64,000 nucleotides of DNA, taken from the NCBI RefSeq assembly GCF_031624495.1, contig NZ_JAMQOP010000007.1, forward strand, positions 1 to 64,000, read 5' to 3'. A model generated the notes under the pieces. It did not search any database. It had not been told where the DNA came from and was given only the letters and a program-made list of their open reading frames with translations. The DNA is from Halogeometricum sp. S1BR25-6 (GTDB lineage: Archaea > Halobacteriota > Halobacteria > Halobacteriales > Haloferacaceae). Position numbers and translations under genes: made by a program. Shown here piece after piece: positions 33,878 through 42,907 of this stretch (the first letter of the stretch is position 1; the number at the start of each line of letters is the position of its first letter).

Positions 33878-34267
33878 ACACCGCATTTCAGATGAATTTG
33901 CCTTAGTTCTTTTCCCTACCACATCTTCAAAGGTAGAATTCGATTAGAGAGTTGATTCTATCCCAAGATTTCCATCGTGTCTGTCTCTTAGAGAGTCAGA
34001 ATTGAAAGTGAATTAGTCAACACCATGTTTCAGATGAATTAGTGGGTAAGTACAGTACTCGATGTCCCACACCGTATTTCAGATGAATTCGCGTGATAGT
34101 GTGACTTGTTTGCGAGATATAGAACACACCCACACCGTATTTCAGATGAATTTAGCCGGTTACAGAAAAGAATTCGAACGGGCCCGAGATGTTGGTCTGT
34201 CTTATGAAACCCGGTGAAACAGCAGCAAGAGACGTTGTGAGTGGGAAATCATCTGAAATGTGGTGTC
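33878..34267. other. Replication origin with repeated boxes
   Basis: Four direct copies of ACACCGTATTTCAGATGAAT (starting near 33878, 34019, 34068 and 34131, with small differences) and one inverted copy (34246-34267, ATCATCTGAAATGTGGTGTC) flank the orc1 start. Repeats of this type next to orc1/cdc6 are origin recognition boxes in haloarchaea. Opposed orientation of the last copy defines the two sides of the origin. Confidence 0.82.
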
Positions 34268-34670
34268 CGAGTTAGTGGCCGATTGGAACCGCACGGAATA
34301 TTCACGGCGGTGTCTACTCATCAGCCAAATTCTCGGTTAGTATATAAAGATGGCTGAGATCACCAGTTCTTCTCTGTGGAAATTCGCTGTATTGGTTGAA
34401 ATTAGGACTTTTAGCTACTCATTACTACTACTACTTTACCTATACAGTTAATTATATAATAACGCGGGTAGTGCCTCGTTCTCCACGAGAATCATAGCAT
34501 CGGTTATTCATACAAGAGACGCCCAATTGCCGTCAAATTGGCTTTCTTCGCCCCGTACCTACAAGCCTTCACGAGTCAGTCCTCCACTTCCCGTGGAGCC
34601 GAATTCATTTGAAATCCGGGGAGGGGGTGTCGAAGTTTCTTGATAGGCGTCGTCCGAAAAGATGACAAGG
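34268..34670. other. AT-rich unwinding region and degenerate box
   Basis: No gene. 34330-34470 is markedly AT-rich (TATATAAAGATGG, TTAATTATATAATAACG) and is a likely DNA unwinding element. At 34601 GAATTCATTTGAAATCCGGG then GAGGGGGTGTC looks like a diverged, inverted origin box with a G-run. Confidence 0.5.
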
Positions 34671-34838
34671 TTAACTCTCACTTATATTCTTAGGTGGTGC
34701 TCCGTTGATTACTGGCTGCAACGCATTCCGGTACTTCTCAAGTTCGTTATCTCGTTCCTGGATCTCCTCCGGCTGGTAGTTCTCACGTAAGGGATACTCG
34801 TCCGAGAAAATGTTCTCATCCGGAGTAAACATCGCCAT
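34671..34838 (-). pseudogene. Truncated second orc1/cdc6 gene
   Basis: A 55-residue frame reads MAMFTPDENIFSDEYPLREN, YQPEEIQERDNELEKYRNAL, then QPVINGAPPKNISES and stop. This is the N-terminus of a canonical Orc1/Cdc6, normally followed directly by the Walker A motif (NIFLYGKTGVGKT). Everything from the P-loop on is missing. It sits on the far side of the origin from the intact orc1. Confidence 0.7.
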
Positions 34839-35181
34839 CTTAACTTGTGGGGACGTATTGACGTCTGGTAAAGACCGAAGGTTCCTGAGTGTCTTGAGCC
34901 CGTTGGTTTTTATGCTATGACCTATCTCAACGGCTCCTGTCAGACACCACTATTTCCCGAGTTCTAGGTCAAAAGGGAAGGCCAATTTAGGAACACGCAA
35001 CACTATAACTTATGGAAAACTTTATCATGGTATCTACATATCCATAGCTGCAAACCACCTAAGCGGAGTGGTTTGTTTGTAGGGTTCTAGAAAGAAAGCG
35101 TGGTTTTCGAGCGGTACAGTCGGTTTCGTGAGGGGGCTCGGGAAATGGTTGTGTCTCTCTGCACGATATCAACCGATAGAA
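34839..35181. other. Non-coding stretch
   Basis: No gene supported. A-T-rich parts near 35000-35050; nothing else recognised before the TTAACCAAC repeats. Confidence 0.4.
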
Positions 35182-35214
35182 TTAACCAACGAGACAGTCA
35201 AGGACTTAACCAAC
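35182..35214 (+). repeat. Direct TTAACCAAC pair, site 4
   Basis: TTAACCAAC at 35182-35190 and again at 35206-35214, here in the same orientation and offset by 24 bases. The second copy ends 8 bases before the ATG at 35222. Confidence 0.6.
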
Positions 35215-35221
35215 AACGAGC

Positions 35222-35527
35222 ATGCGCGATGTACCTGACGACATCGAAGACCGGCTTGAGGAACTGACTCCCCGGCAACTGGACCAGGTCTCACGACTAG
35301 CTGAGCGACTGGCCGAGGATCAACGACGTGAACAAAGGATAGAGGAGAAAGAAGAACGAGACGATGAGGTACGGACGGATATTCGGGGAGACAATCTTCC
35401 GGACGGCGTCCCAGGTAAAGCGACGTTGACGAAGAAGAAAATCAACAGCAATGAGTACTGGTACTGGCAGTGGCGGGACGGAGAGAAGATCCGCTCACAA
35501 TATAAGGGACCTGTTGACAGCAGCTGA
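35222..35527 (+). CDS. Small accessory protein, intact relative of 29135
   Basis: 101 residues starting MRDVPDDIEDRLEELTPRQL, with a charged helix in the middle and the conserved tail KATLTKKKINSNEYWYWQWR then KIRSQYKGPV. The tail looks like a small beta domain found in haloarchaeal plasmid proteins. Both this gene and 29135 have paired TTAACCAAC sites at their promoters, so they may share a regulator or be one. Confidence 0.65.
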   Translation: MRDVPDDIEDRLEELTPRQLDQVSRLAERLAEDQRREQRIEEKEERDDEVRTDIRGDNLPDGVPGKATLTKKKINSNEYWYWQWRDGEKIRSQYKGPVDSS

Positions 35528-35675
35528 TGGGTCACTGTCAGAGATTCTACGAATCGTTCGGTACAGGAGAGCCACGAATCGAACGCCACTGGTTCGGGAA
35601 ACATTTCTTCAGTAGTGTAGTGACGACGGCCACACATCCATACGCTTTTGAGTCTCCTGAGTGACTTTCCCCCTC

Positions 35676-35960
35676 ATGACTTCTCCAGAGGATAGAACAG
35701 ATAGTGAGCATGATGTCGGATTTGACGAGCAGGCATTGTATGTCGTTGTTCGGAAAGCTGTTGAAGATGGAATTCTTGGAGCAACCGGGAAGCTCGTGCA
35801 AATCGGGGTTTCAGTTTTAATCGTCTGGTTCGGGATGCTGAGTGCTTTCTCAGAACAATCGATTATCGCATCCGTGAGTTGGGTTGTGGTGGCTATTCTC
35901 GGACTCTATCTCATTGCCACAGCCTTAGAAATCATCCCCTCTGTTCGAGACTGGTTTTAG
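35676..35960 (+). CDS. Small membrane protein
   Basis: 94 residues from MTSPEDRTDSEHDVGFDEQA. Two hydrophobic helices at about 41-58 and 62-83, with an amphipathic lead-in. Unknown function. The ATG at 35676 is preferred over a GTG at 35661. Confidence 0.5.
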   Translation: MTSPEDRTDSEHDVGFDEQALYVVVRKAVEDGILGATGKLVQIGVSVLIVWFGMLSAFSEQSIIASVSWVVVAILGLYLIATALEIIPSVRDWF

Positions 35961-36032
35961 GAAATCGCTCAATTCGCACGTCCCCACTGAACGGCTGTTT
36001 CACATCCATCTACTGCAGAAATAAGTGTTGAA

Positions 36033-37124
36033 CTACTCGTCGAGGAGTCGACTAGCGGTCTCACCGCGCTCTGAAGCGTCGATGTGCGAGTACGCTTCCT
36101 TCGTCACCGAAAGACTGGAGTGCCGAAGGATATCGGACGCTAGTCCTCGATCTTCCCGGAACAACGCATCCCCGAGGCCGCGACGAGCACCATGCAGCTT
36201 CGGTTTCTCACCGTCGACGTCGACGCTAGCGTCCTCAGCAATCCGCGCGAGAACCCGACGAGCACCGTGAGTCGTAATCGCTGGCGGAGCAATCTCTAAC
36301 TCGTGGAGAACCTCGTCGACGTCGGCGTCACCGAGGAGTGCGTCCGCGTCGTCGCGAGCGTCGCGGACCGCCGCGTACTTCGACGGCCCGTGTCCGGTCG
36401 GGAACACCGGCCACTCGTCGGTCGGAGGGTTCTGCACGCGCTTCCACTGCCGTATCGCCTCACGCGCCTGTTCGAGCACGGAGACGTCCTCCCACGACTG
36501 GGACTTTCCCCAGACACGGAACGTCCACGAGTCCGTATCGACGCGTTTCCAGGTGAGTCCCTGTCGGCCCGAGCGGTCGTCGCCGCTCACGCGGAAGACT
36601 TCCGCTCCTCGGACGCCCGTGTACGCGAGGACGTGGATGAACGTACGGTCTTGGACGGCCTGTGTAGCGTCGAGACCGTCCGCTTCGATTGCTTCGTACG
36701 CGCGGTCGTTCGTGTACTCGACGAGTTGCTGGCGAACGTCGGGCGTCCAGAACTGCTGGGTGCGGTCTTCGTCGTCGCGGGGCAAGGGCTCGCGAGCGCG
36801 ATCTGTGAGCGCCGGATTCTGTGAGAGGACGCCGTCGCGGACACAGTAGCCGATAAAGCCGCTGACGACGTTATAGTACATCTGTGCCGTCGATGCTGCG
36901 ATTCCATCTGCCTCGACGCGCTGGTTGAGTCGGTCGGCATATCGGCGAAGGATCTGCTCGCCATCGTTCTCGAAGGAGTCGAAGGAATTGAAGTCGCGAC
37001 CTCGAAGCCAGACGGTGAACTGGTTGAGGACGGTTTCGGCGGTCTGGCGGTACTGATCGGAGTCACCGTTGGATCGTAGGTAGCGGTCAACAGCTTGGGA
37101 GAGCTCGGAGTCATCGTCGGTCAT
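36033..37124 (-). CDS. Tyrosine recombinase/integrase
   Basis: 363 residues. N-terminal SAM-like core-binding domain (about 1-110, ETVLNQFTVWLRGRDFN). Catalytic domain with R in LAYTGVRGAEVFR, the H-x-x-R box THGARRVLARIAE/LHGARRGLGDALF, and H-Y in ILRHSSLSVTKEAYSHID. Such enzymes integrate or resolve plasmids and islands. It marks a boundary: DNA to the right (to about 43 kb) is clearly more GC-rich. No attachment site or tRNA could be identified. Confidence 0.88.
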   Translation of the reverse strand: MTDDDSELSQAVDRYLRSNGDSDQYRQTAETVLNQFTVWLRGRDFNSFDSFENDGEQILRRYADRLNQRVEADGIAASTAQMYYNVVSGFIGYCVRDGVLSQNPALTDRAREPLPRDDEDRTQQFWTPDVRQQLVEYTNDRAYEAIEADGLDATQAVQDRTFIHVLAYTGVRGAEVFRVSGDDRSGRQGLTWKRVDTDSWTFRVWGKSQSWEDVSVLEQAREAIRQWKRVQNPPTDEWPVFPTGHGPSKYAAVRDARDDADALLGDADVDEVLHELEIAPPAITTHGARRVLARIAEDASVDVDGEKPKLHGARRGLGDALFREDRGLASDILRHSSLSVTKEAYSHIDASERGETASRLLDE

Positions 37125-37680
37125 GTGATCCTCCGTGATGCTGGAGTGGCGTTTCGAGGGTCGTAGCCCCTGGATTCTGTGGTTGGCATCGGATGGGATG
37201 AGGGTACAGCGTCGACCCCCTTAGTTCTACGTTCGTGTACTCATCTACACGTACGTGGACCCTCCTTCATCATTCGTTGCTACAGAGAACGCCTATACCT
37301 GCCGAATATAGTATTTTTACGTCTTGAATCTAACCCGTAAATCCTATGATGATATACTAATATACGGACCGTGAAGTTGCAGAGTTTCGGAGGATGGATT
37401 ATTTTTGCGCGTTGCTGGAGATTTTCATGGTTCGGACAGCCACTACGATGTCGCATCAACTACCTTTCTCGGTGAAACGCCACCGAATGCGCGCAAACAG
37501 CCGCAAAATTTGATCTCTCGCAGAGGGTTGCCACTCACAACAGGCAGTCCGTGCTGGCGTAGAGCGCTAGTCAGGCGGGATTAGTGCCGAGGAGACTAAT
37601 CGACGCATTCTCCGGCGGTCAATACCGGTACATACTCCATCTGTTCACCGACAGCGGCTTTTAGTAGGAAGTCCGTGACG
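37125..37680. other. Non-coding gap beside integrase
   Basis: About 550 bases without a supported gene. It includes an AT-rich part near 37300-37370 and the small palindrome CACGTACGTG near 37248. An attachment site could lie here, but I see no clear repeat pair. Confidence 0.35.
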
Positions 37681-38019
37681 ATGCCGGTATACGACATTGT
37701 GCACGTCTGGCGCGGGAACTACTGGTCGGAAGCACCCGGTGTCAGAGAGACGCAGCACGGGCGTCTCCGTCGGTCGTACCGACCGACCGGTCCGGTTGAT
37801 AGCGCAGTCGGTCGCGTCCATCATGCCGAGACGGTCGCCCACTCGCCGGCGGTCACGCTCCTCCGCCAACTCCAGCAGTTCGTCCCCAGATTGCGAACGG
37901 GCGGCGTGGTCGACCCGGTAGCCGACCCCATTCGGGAGGACGCGGTCGATCGAGTCTATCGGAGGTACAACCGAACCGGGAAGGGAGTCGACGATGATCC
38001 GTGGGACTACCGGTCCTGA
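37681..38019 (+). CDS. Possible hypothetical protein
   Basis: 112 residues starting MPVYDIVHVWRGNYWSEAPG. Charged and lacking membrane segments. The frame is open and codon choice is GC-biased, but the opposite strand is also open, so coding is uncertain. No family recognised. Confidence 0.35.
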   Translation: MPVYDIVHVWRGNYWSEAPGVRETQHGRLRRSYRPTGPVDSAVGRVHHAETVAHSPAVTLLRQLQQFVPRLRTGGVVDPVADPIREDAVDRVYRRYNRTGKGVDDDPWDYRS

Positions 38020-38169
38020 CCGTCGCACCGCTCCGTCCGTTGTTACCACCTTTCGTTCTCACATTCGGAGGTTCTCGAAGGAACTCACCCTGCTCCGACA
38101 ACGGTTCCATGTCATAAACGCCGTCTCGTAGCGTCGTGTTGAGTAACGTGCGGCGAAATGTCGTATTCA

Positions 38170-38353
38170 TCCTTTCGGCGATGGCGGAGACGTAGACGGC
38201 GTCGATCGATTCTCGACGTGCGGTGGATCCGCCACGTGGACTGCCGTTGAAAACCACCGCTTCGATCGCTCCGACGTAGCCCGATACTCCTCTCCTACCG
38301 ACTCCACCGAGCAAGCCGAGTATCCGCCGACGAGAAACGGGTCTGTCAACCAT
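38170..38353 (-). pseudogene. Decayed P19-like (DUF7350) lipoprotein gene
   Basis: Minus-strand pieces MVDRPVSRRRILGLLGGVG, then in another frame ADPPHVENR, then back to IDAVYVSAIAERMN match the N-terminus of the three intact DUF7350 genes in this window (for example PPLVENRLSAVYVPTHVERM). The lipobox cysteine is replaced by tyrosine, a base is lost near the ENR motif, and the rest of the gene is missing. Confidence 0.6.
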
Positions 38354-38530
38354 CACGTACCTCTCGAAACGTACGTCGTCCCCGTGAGAGCCTCATCGGT
38401 AGTACTCGGGTGGAAGAGAACAAAACTCCAGGCGGAGTTCCGGAGGGCGTACTATTATTCGGCGAGTAGAGACGTCGAACGAGGCGCTCGTTCCGCGTTC
38501 GTTTTGTGCTCAGAAGCGGTAGCACGAACG

Positions 38531-39949
38531 ATGCGCGACCGAGTTTCCCGTCGGGGCGTCACACGCGCTCTCGTGGTTGCCACCGCACTCGCGTTCGCCG
38601 CCCGACCGGTCGCAGCTCACCAGTTCGCGACCCGGTTCGACGCTCCCGTACCGCTGGAACTACTCTACGCGGGTGCGGGGTTCACCGTCGTCTTGACCGC
38701 AGTTCTCGTCGCGCGACTCGATTCAACGCCGAACCGGACCGCGACTGTGGGCGTGATTCCGCGCCGCTTTCTCGTCGCCCTCCGGATGCTCGGTCGCGTC
38801 GGGTTCCTTCTCGTCTTCCTCGCCGTGCTGGTACATGGAGTGCTCGGACCGCGCGCTCCGGGCGAGAACGTCGCGACGCTCGCCACGTGGGCGGTCTGGC
38901 TGAAGGGCGTCGCCCTCGTCGCGATACTCGTCGGCAGTCCGTGGCTGACCCTCTCACCGTGGCGAACGGTCTACCACGCCCTCTGCCGGTTGGAAGGCGA
39001 AGCGATACGGTTCCGGCGGTATCCGGAGCGATTCGGAGACTGGCCCGCGCTGCTCGGATTCGTTCTCCTCGTCGGCGTCGCCGAGAACCTCACTCGGATC
39101 CCGCAACTCCCCGAAGTGACCGCTGTCGTCGTCGCGTCGTACGGTCTCGTGATGCTTCTCGGAGCGCTCGCGTTCGGCCCCGCGTGGTTCGACCACGCCG
39201 ACCCGCTGGACGTGTTCTATCGGCTCTTGGGGAGAGTTGCTCCGCTCCGCGTCCAAGACGCAGACGACGGAACCGCCGAACTCGTCGTCCGGTATCCGTG
39301 GCAGGGCTGTGCCCGTTCGCTCGAGTCGCGAACTTCGGCCGCATTCGTCGTCGCGATGGTCTACACGGTCACCTTCGACGGGTTCGCCGAGTCGCCGACG
39401 TATCGCGACCTCTACTTCGGCGCGCAGGAGGTGCTCGGCGTCGGTGGCACGGTGAGTATCCTCCTGTACTGTCTCGGACTGCTCGGGTTCGTGGGTTGTT
39501 TTGCGGGCGTAACAGCGATTGTCAGCCGATTGCTTCGAGAGGGATTCGCGCGCGCTGGTACGAGTCGTTCGTCGCGAGCAGAGTCCGACGGCGGGTCCGT
39601 CCCCCCGACATCGGTCGTTCTGGCACCAACGCTCCTTCCCATCGCGGCGGGATACGAGTTCGCGCACAACTTCAGCTACGTCCTGACGTACGCGGGGCGA
39701 CTTCCGCGCGTCGCCGGTCTCGAATCGGTCGACCCGCTGTGGTGGCTCTCGCTCCCGCTGTTCTGGGGGATTCAGGTGTTTCTCATCGTCGCGGGTCACG
39801 TCGTCGCCGTCGTCGCGGCCGACGCCGTTACCCAACGTCTCGCGCCCACGGAGCGATGGGCGTTGATCGCCCACGCGCCGCTGGTCGTTCTTATGGTCGG
39901 TTACACTGTCCTCTCATTGTGGGTCGTCTCGCTCCCCGTCGCGGTCTGA
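38531..39949 (+). CDS. Polytopic membrane protein, paralogue A
   Basis: 472 residues from MRDRVSRRGVTRALVV, about 10-12 membrane helices. Its second half matches the protein at 60945: GALAFGPAWFDHADPLDVFY, PIAAGYEFAHNFSYVLTYAG, then VGYTVLSLWVVSLPVAV. Conserved histidines (EFAHNFS, AGHVV) within helices could handle metal or heme. In both places the gene is divergent from a DUF7350 lipoprotein gene, so it is probably its membrane partner. The ATG at 38384 would add an unlikely N-terminal extension. Confidence 0.7.
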   Translation: MRDRVSRRGVTRALVVATALAFAARPVAAHQFATRFDAPVPLELLYAGAGFTVVLTAVLVARLDSTPNRTATVGVIPRRFLVALRMLGRVGFLLVFLAVLVHGVLGPRAPGENVATLATWAVWLKGVALVAILVGSPWLTLSPWRTVYHALCRLEGEAIRFRRYPERFGDWPALLGFVLLVGVAENLTRIPQLPEVTAVVVASYGLVMLLGALAFGPAWFDHADPLDVFYRLLGRVAPLRVQDADDGTAELVVRYPWQGCARSLESRTSAAFVVAMVYTVTFDGFAESPTYRDLYFGAQEVLGVGGTVSILLYCLGLLGFVGCFAGVTAIVSRLLREGFARAGTSRSSRAESDGGSVPPTSVVLAPTLLPIAAGYEFAHNFSYVLTYAGRLPRVAGLESVDPLWWLSLPLFWGIQVFLIVAGHVVAVVAADAVTQRLAPTERWALIAHAPLVVLMVGYTVLSLWVVSLPVAV

Positions 39950-40012
39950 GCCGCCCGCTTCCGAGAGCGACACCAGAGCACTCACGTCGTATCGGGTGCG
40001 AGCTCAGTTCGA

Positions 40013-41248
40013 ATGAGAGCGACGACGCTCCTGGCGGTCCTCGGTATTGTCCTGGTTCTCGGAACCATCGTCGCCCTCGGATTCACCGGTGGACTCGGCA
40101 GTGACGGTCTGGAGGCGACGTGGACGAGCGACACCGGTCGGGACATCTCCTCGAATCACCACGCCGTCGCAGTCGGCGACGAGCGAGTGTACGCGCCCAT
40201 CAGCGGCGCGGATCGAACTGGAAACTGCGCGCTCGTCGCCGCGAATGCAACCGACGGGTCGACAGTGTGGCAGTACACGCTACCCGCGGCGAACTGCACG
40301 ATTCACTCCGTCGCCGACCCGACGGTCGCGGACCTCGACGGCGACGGGCGACTCGAAGTGCTCGCGGCGACGACCGAACGGGAGGTCGCAGTCTTCGACG
40401 CGGAGTCCGGCGACGTTCGGACGCGACTCGGCCTCTCGAACTACGGCTACACGAAACCTCTCGTCGCCGACCTCGCCCCCTCGCCCGGGCGCGAAATCGT
40501 CGCCGTCGACGTGACCGGAACCGCGTTCGTCTTCGCGTCGAACGGCTCCGAACTGTGGACCGCAGACCTCGACGGTTACGTCTGGGCACAGCCGACGGTG
40601 GCCGACTTCGATGGCGACGGCGAACCCGAACTGCTCGTCGGCAAGCGGACGGGTGAGACAGTTCTCTTTGCCGGAGATGGCTCCGTCGAGTGGAACGAGA
40701 CGGTGACGACGAACGGGTCGGTGACGTGGGGGACGTACGGACAGGCCGACGACGACCCGGCCCTCGAAGCGGTGTTCGCGACCGTCGACGGCGACGTGGT
40801 CGCCGTGGACGGGCACTCCGGTTCGGTCGAGTGGCGAGCGAACGTCGGCGAGTTCGCCGCCGTACACGCGTTCGGTGACGGCGACGGAGACGGCGACGCC
40901 GAAGCGTACGTGACCGCGAAGGACGGGACGATCCACGCGCTCGACGCCGCGACCGGACGGACCGAGTGGTCGACCGAAATCGTCGTCGATCGGGTCCAGA
41001 TGATGCCCCCGCCGACCCTCGGGGACCTCGACGGCGACGGCTCGCCCGAACTCTTCGCGGCCGGGAACGACGGCAGCGTGACCGTGCTGGACCCCGCGAA
41101 CGGCGACGTGTTGTCGACGTACAGTCGCAACGTTCCGATATTCACCCACGCAACGCTCGCGGACGTCGACGACGACGGCGCTCAGGAGGCGTTCGTCATC
41201 TACGCCGACGGACGCGTCGTGCGACTGGAGTACGAAGGCAGGTCGTGA
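40013..41248 (+). CDS. Exported FG-GAP/PQQ-like beta-propeller
   Basis: 411 residues. N-terminal membrane anchor (about 5-27), then seven or so repeats with Asp-rich loops: VADLDGDGRLEVLAATT, VADFDGDGEPELLVGKR, LGDLDGDGSPELFAAGN, LADVDDDGAQEAFVIYA. Between them PQQ-like strands (VAVFDAESGDVRTRL, IHALDAATGRTEWSTEI). Calcium-binding loops are likely. Extracellular, role unknown. It starts 63 bases after the membrane protein gene and is followed by SCO, probably one operon. Confidence 0.75.
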   Translation: MRATTLLAVLGIVLVLGTIVALGFTGGLGSDGLEATWTSDTGRDISSNHHAVAVGDERVYAPISGADRTGNCALVAANATDGSTVWQYTLPAANCTIHSVADPTVADLDGDGRLEVLAATTEREVAVFDAESGDVRTRLGLSNYGYTKPLVADLAPSPGREIVAVDVTGTAFVFASNGSELWTADLDGYVWAQPTVADFDGDGEPELLVGKRTGETVLFAGDGSVEWNETVTTNGSVTWGTYGQADDDPALEAVFATVDGDVVAVDGHSGSVEWRANVGEFAAVHAFGDGDGDGDAEAYVTAKDGTIHALDAATGRTEWSTEIVVDRVQMMPPPTLGDLDGDGSPELFAAGNDGSVTVLDPANGDVLSTYSRNVPIFTHATLADVDDDGAQEAFVIYADGRVVRLEYEGRS

Positions 41249-41287
41249 GACAAGAGGCTCAATACCATGCACCACTCAGAACTGACT

Positions 41288-41974
41288 ATGCGGCGTCGAA
41301 CGTTCCTCGCCGGACTCGGGACCGCGGCATCTGTCTCGACCGCGGGTTGTGTCGGTTCGCTCGGCGGCGGGAACGAGAATACGGTTCTACGGAAACCGGA
41401 CCGTGGCGGCACGACGAGCGCCGATTTGCCGTATCCGGCATGGGGCGAACGAATCCCCGACGTGACGGTCCCGGCACCACTCCAAGACGCATCAGTGTCG
41501 CTCCGATACGTCGAGACGTCATTCTTCACGACGTTCTTCTACACGACGTGCCGAACCGTCTGCCCAACGCTCATCAGCACGCTCAGGCAGGTACAGGCGC
41601 ATAGCGTCCAGAACGAGTACACCGATGAGGTCGGCTTCTATCCCATCGACTTCGACCCCGCACGGGACACCGTCGACGTGCTCGAGTCGTACACCGATCA
41701 GATGAACATCGACACGGACGCCGGAAACTGGGCCTTCCTTCGACCCGAGGACGAGGCCGCGGCGAAAGACGTCGTCACGGACGAGTTCGGCATCGTCTAC
41801 GAGCAGGTCGAGTCGGAGTACAGCGAGTACGAGTTCGTCCACACGACCATCATCACCCTCGCGAACGCCGATGGGTACGTTGAGCGAACCTATCGTCTCG
41901 GTGGAGGCGGCTTCGATCAGATACGACTGATAGAAGACCTTCGGACCGTACGGAACGGAGGCGGGATACTGTGA
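41288..41974 (+). CDS. SCO1/SenC-type copper chaperone lipoprotein
   Basis: 228 residues. Tat-type lipoprotein signal MRRRTFLAGLGTAASVSTAG with the lipobox Cys at 21. Thioredoxin-like SCO domain with copper ligands C88 and C92 (TTCRTVCPTL) and H185 (EFVHTTIITL). SCO proteins deliver copper to the CuA site of cytochrome oxidase or related enzymes. Its stop overlaps the next start (GTG at 41971). Confidence 0.85.
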   Translation: MRRRTFLAGLGTAASVSTAGCVGSLGGGNENTVLRKPDRGGTTSADLPYPAWGERIPDVTVPAPLQDASVSLRYVETSFFTTFFYTTCRTVCPTLISTLRQVQAHSVQNEYTDEVGFYPIDFDPARDTVDVLESYTDQMNIDTDAGNWAFLRPEDEAAAKDVVTDEFGIVYEQVESEYSEYEFVHTTIITLANADGYVERTYRLGGGGFDQIRLIEDLRTVRNGGGIL

Positions 41975-42294
41975 ACACGATCGCTGTCGCGCACGCCGCA
42001 GTCGTCGACACATCGCTTCCCATCGTCCTCGGCGTCGGCACAGTCGGGGGGCTGTCTCTCCTCGTTATGGGTGTCTTTGCGTACAGGCGCCGCCCGACCG
42101 TCTCGTACCTGCTTCTGACCCTCGCCATCGCCGCTCTCGTCGGACGAGTTGGCGTCGGTGGCCTCGCGTTCGGCGGTCTGATAGACGGGTCGATCCACCA
42201 CTTGGTCGAACACGGCCTCGATGTCGTGACGCTGCTGGCGGTCATCGGCGCGATATACCTCGCGCGACGGAACCACGGAAATCGAAATACATGA
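41971..42294 (+). CDS. Three-helix membrane protein
   Basis: 107 residues from GTG. Three hydrophobic segments (about 17-38, 43-65, 80-97). Histidines HHLVEHG between helices 2 and 3. It is translationally coupled to SCO upstream and to the regulator downstream (ATGA overlap). I recall similar haloarchaeal small membrane proteins paired with such regulators, with no known function. Confidence 0.65.
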   Translation: MNTIAVAHAAVVDTSLPIVLGVGTVGGLSLLVMGVFAYRRRPTVSYLLLTLAIAALVGRVGVGGLAFGGLIDGSIHHLVEHGLDVVTLLAVIGAIYLARRNHGNRNT

Positions 42295-42824
42295 ACACGA
42301 GAGAACGCGTGGCAACGGCGGTTCGAGAGAATCCCGGCATTCACTTCAACGAACTCCGGAGGCGCCTGGAACTCGCCAACGGCCAAGTACAGTACCACGT
42401 CCGCAAACTGAAGCGGGCGGGAGAGATCGACGAGGAGTCGTACTTCGGACGAACGCACTACTACGCTCCCGATTTCGACCCCGAGACGAGGAAGACCGTT
42501 GCCATGCTTCGGCGGGAGACGGCACGGGATATTTTGTCCGTTCTCCTCGAGAACGGTCCGAGTCGACCGACCGAACTCATCGAGTCCCTCGGTATCGCGC
42601 GAAGCTCCCTCGAATACCACCTCAACCGTCTGATCGACTGCGAACTCGTCGAGAAGCACCGCGGCATCGGTAACCACGTGACGGTCGCCGTCGACGACCG
42701 ATCGACCGCGGTCGAACTGCTCGAACTCGTTCGGCCGTCGTTCCCCGACCGGATGGTCGACCGGTTCACGCGACTGTTCGACGGTGTGTTGTACGAGCAC
42801 GGAAACGACGAGGACGAGTCGTAA
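42291..42824 (+). CDS. Two-winged-helix transcriptional regulator
   Basis: 177 residues. Two winged-helix units: ENPGIHFNELRRRLELANGQ-VQYHVRKLKRAG (about 14-45) and NGPSRPTELIESLGIARSSL-EYHLNRLIDCE (about 97-128). This tandem is common in haloarchaeal membrane-linked regulators. Last gene of the SCO operon by 4-base overlap; it may control the operon in response to copper or redox state (inference). Confidence 0.78.
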   Translation: MNTRERVATAVRENPGIHFNELRRRLELANGQVQYHVRKLKRAGEIDEESYFGRTHYYAPDFDPETRKTVAMLRRETARDILSVLLENGPSRPTELIESLGIARSSLEYHLNRLIDCELVEKHRGIGNHVTVAVDDRSTAVELLELVRPSFPDRMVDRFTRLFDGVLYEHGNDEDES

Positions 42825-42907
42825 TCGGGCTCCCGTTTCAGTTCCGGAGAACGCACCAGAATCAGTTTGAACGCGCGGTACCGAACGCGAGTATAAGACG
42901 ACGTCAG

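Noticed and set aside
37645-38049. Minus-strand frame opposite the 37681 gene
   Set aside because: Composition is arginine-rich and looks like the complement of GC-biased coding DNA.
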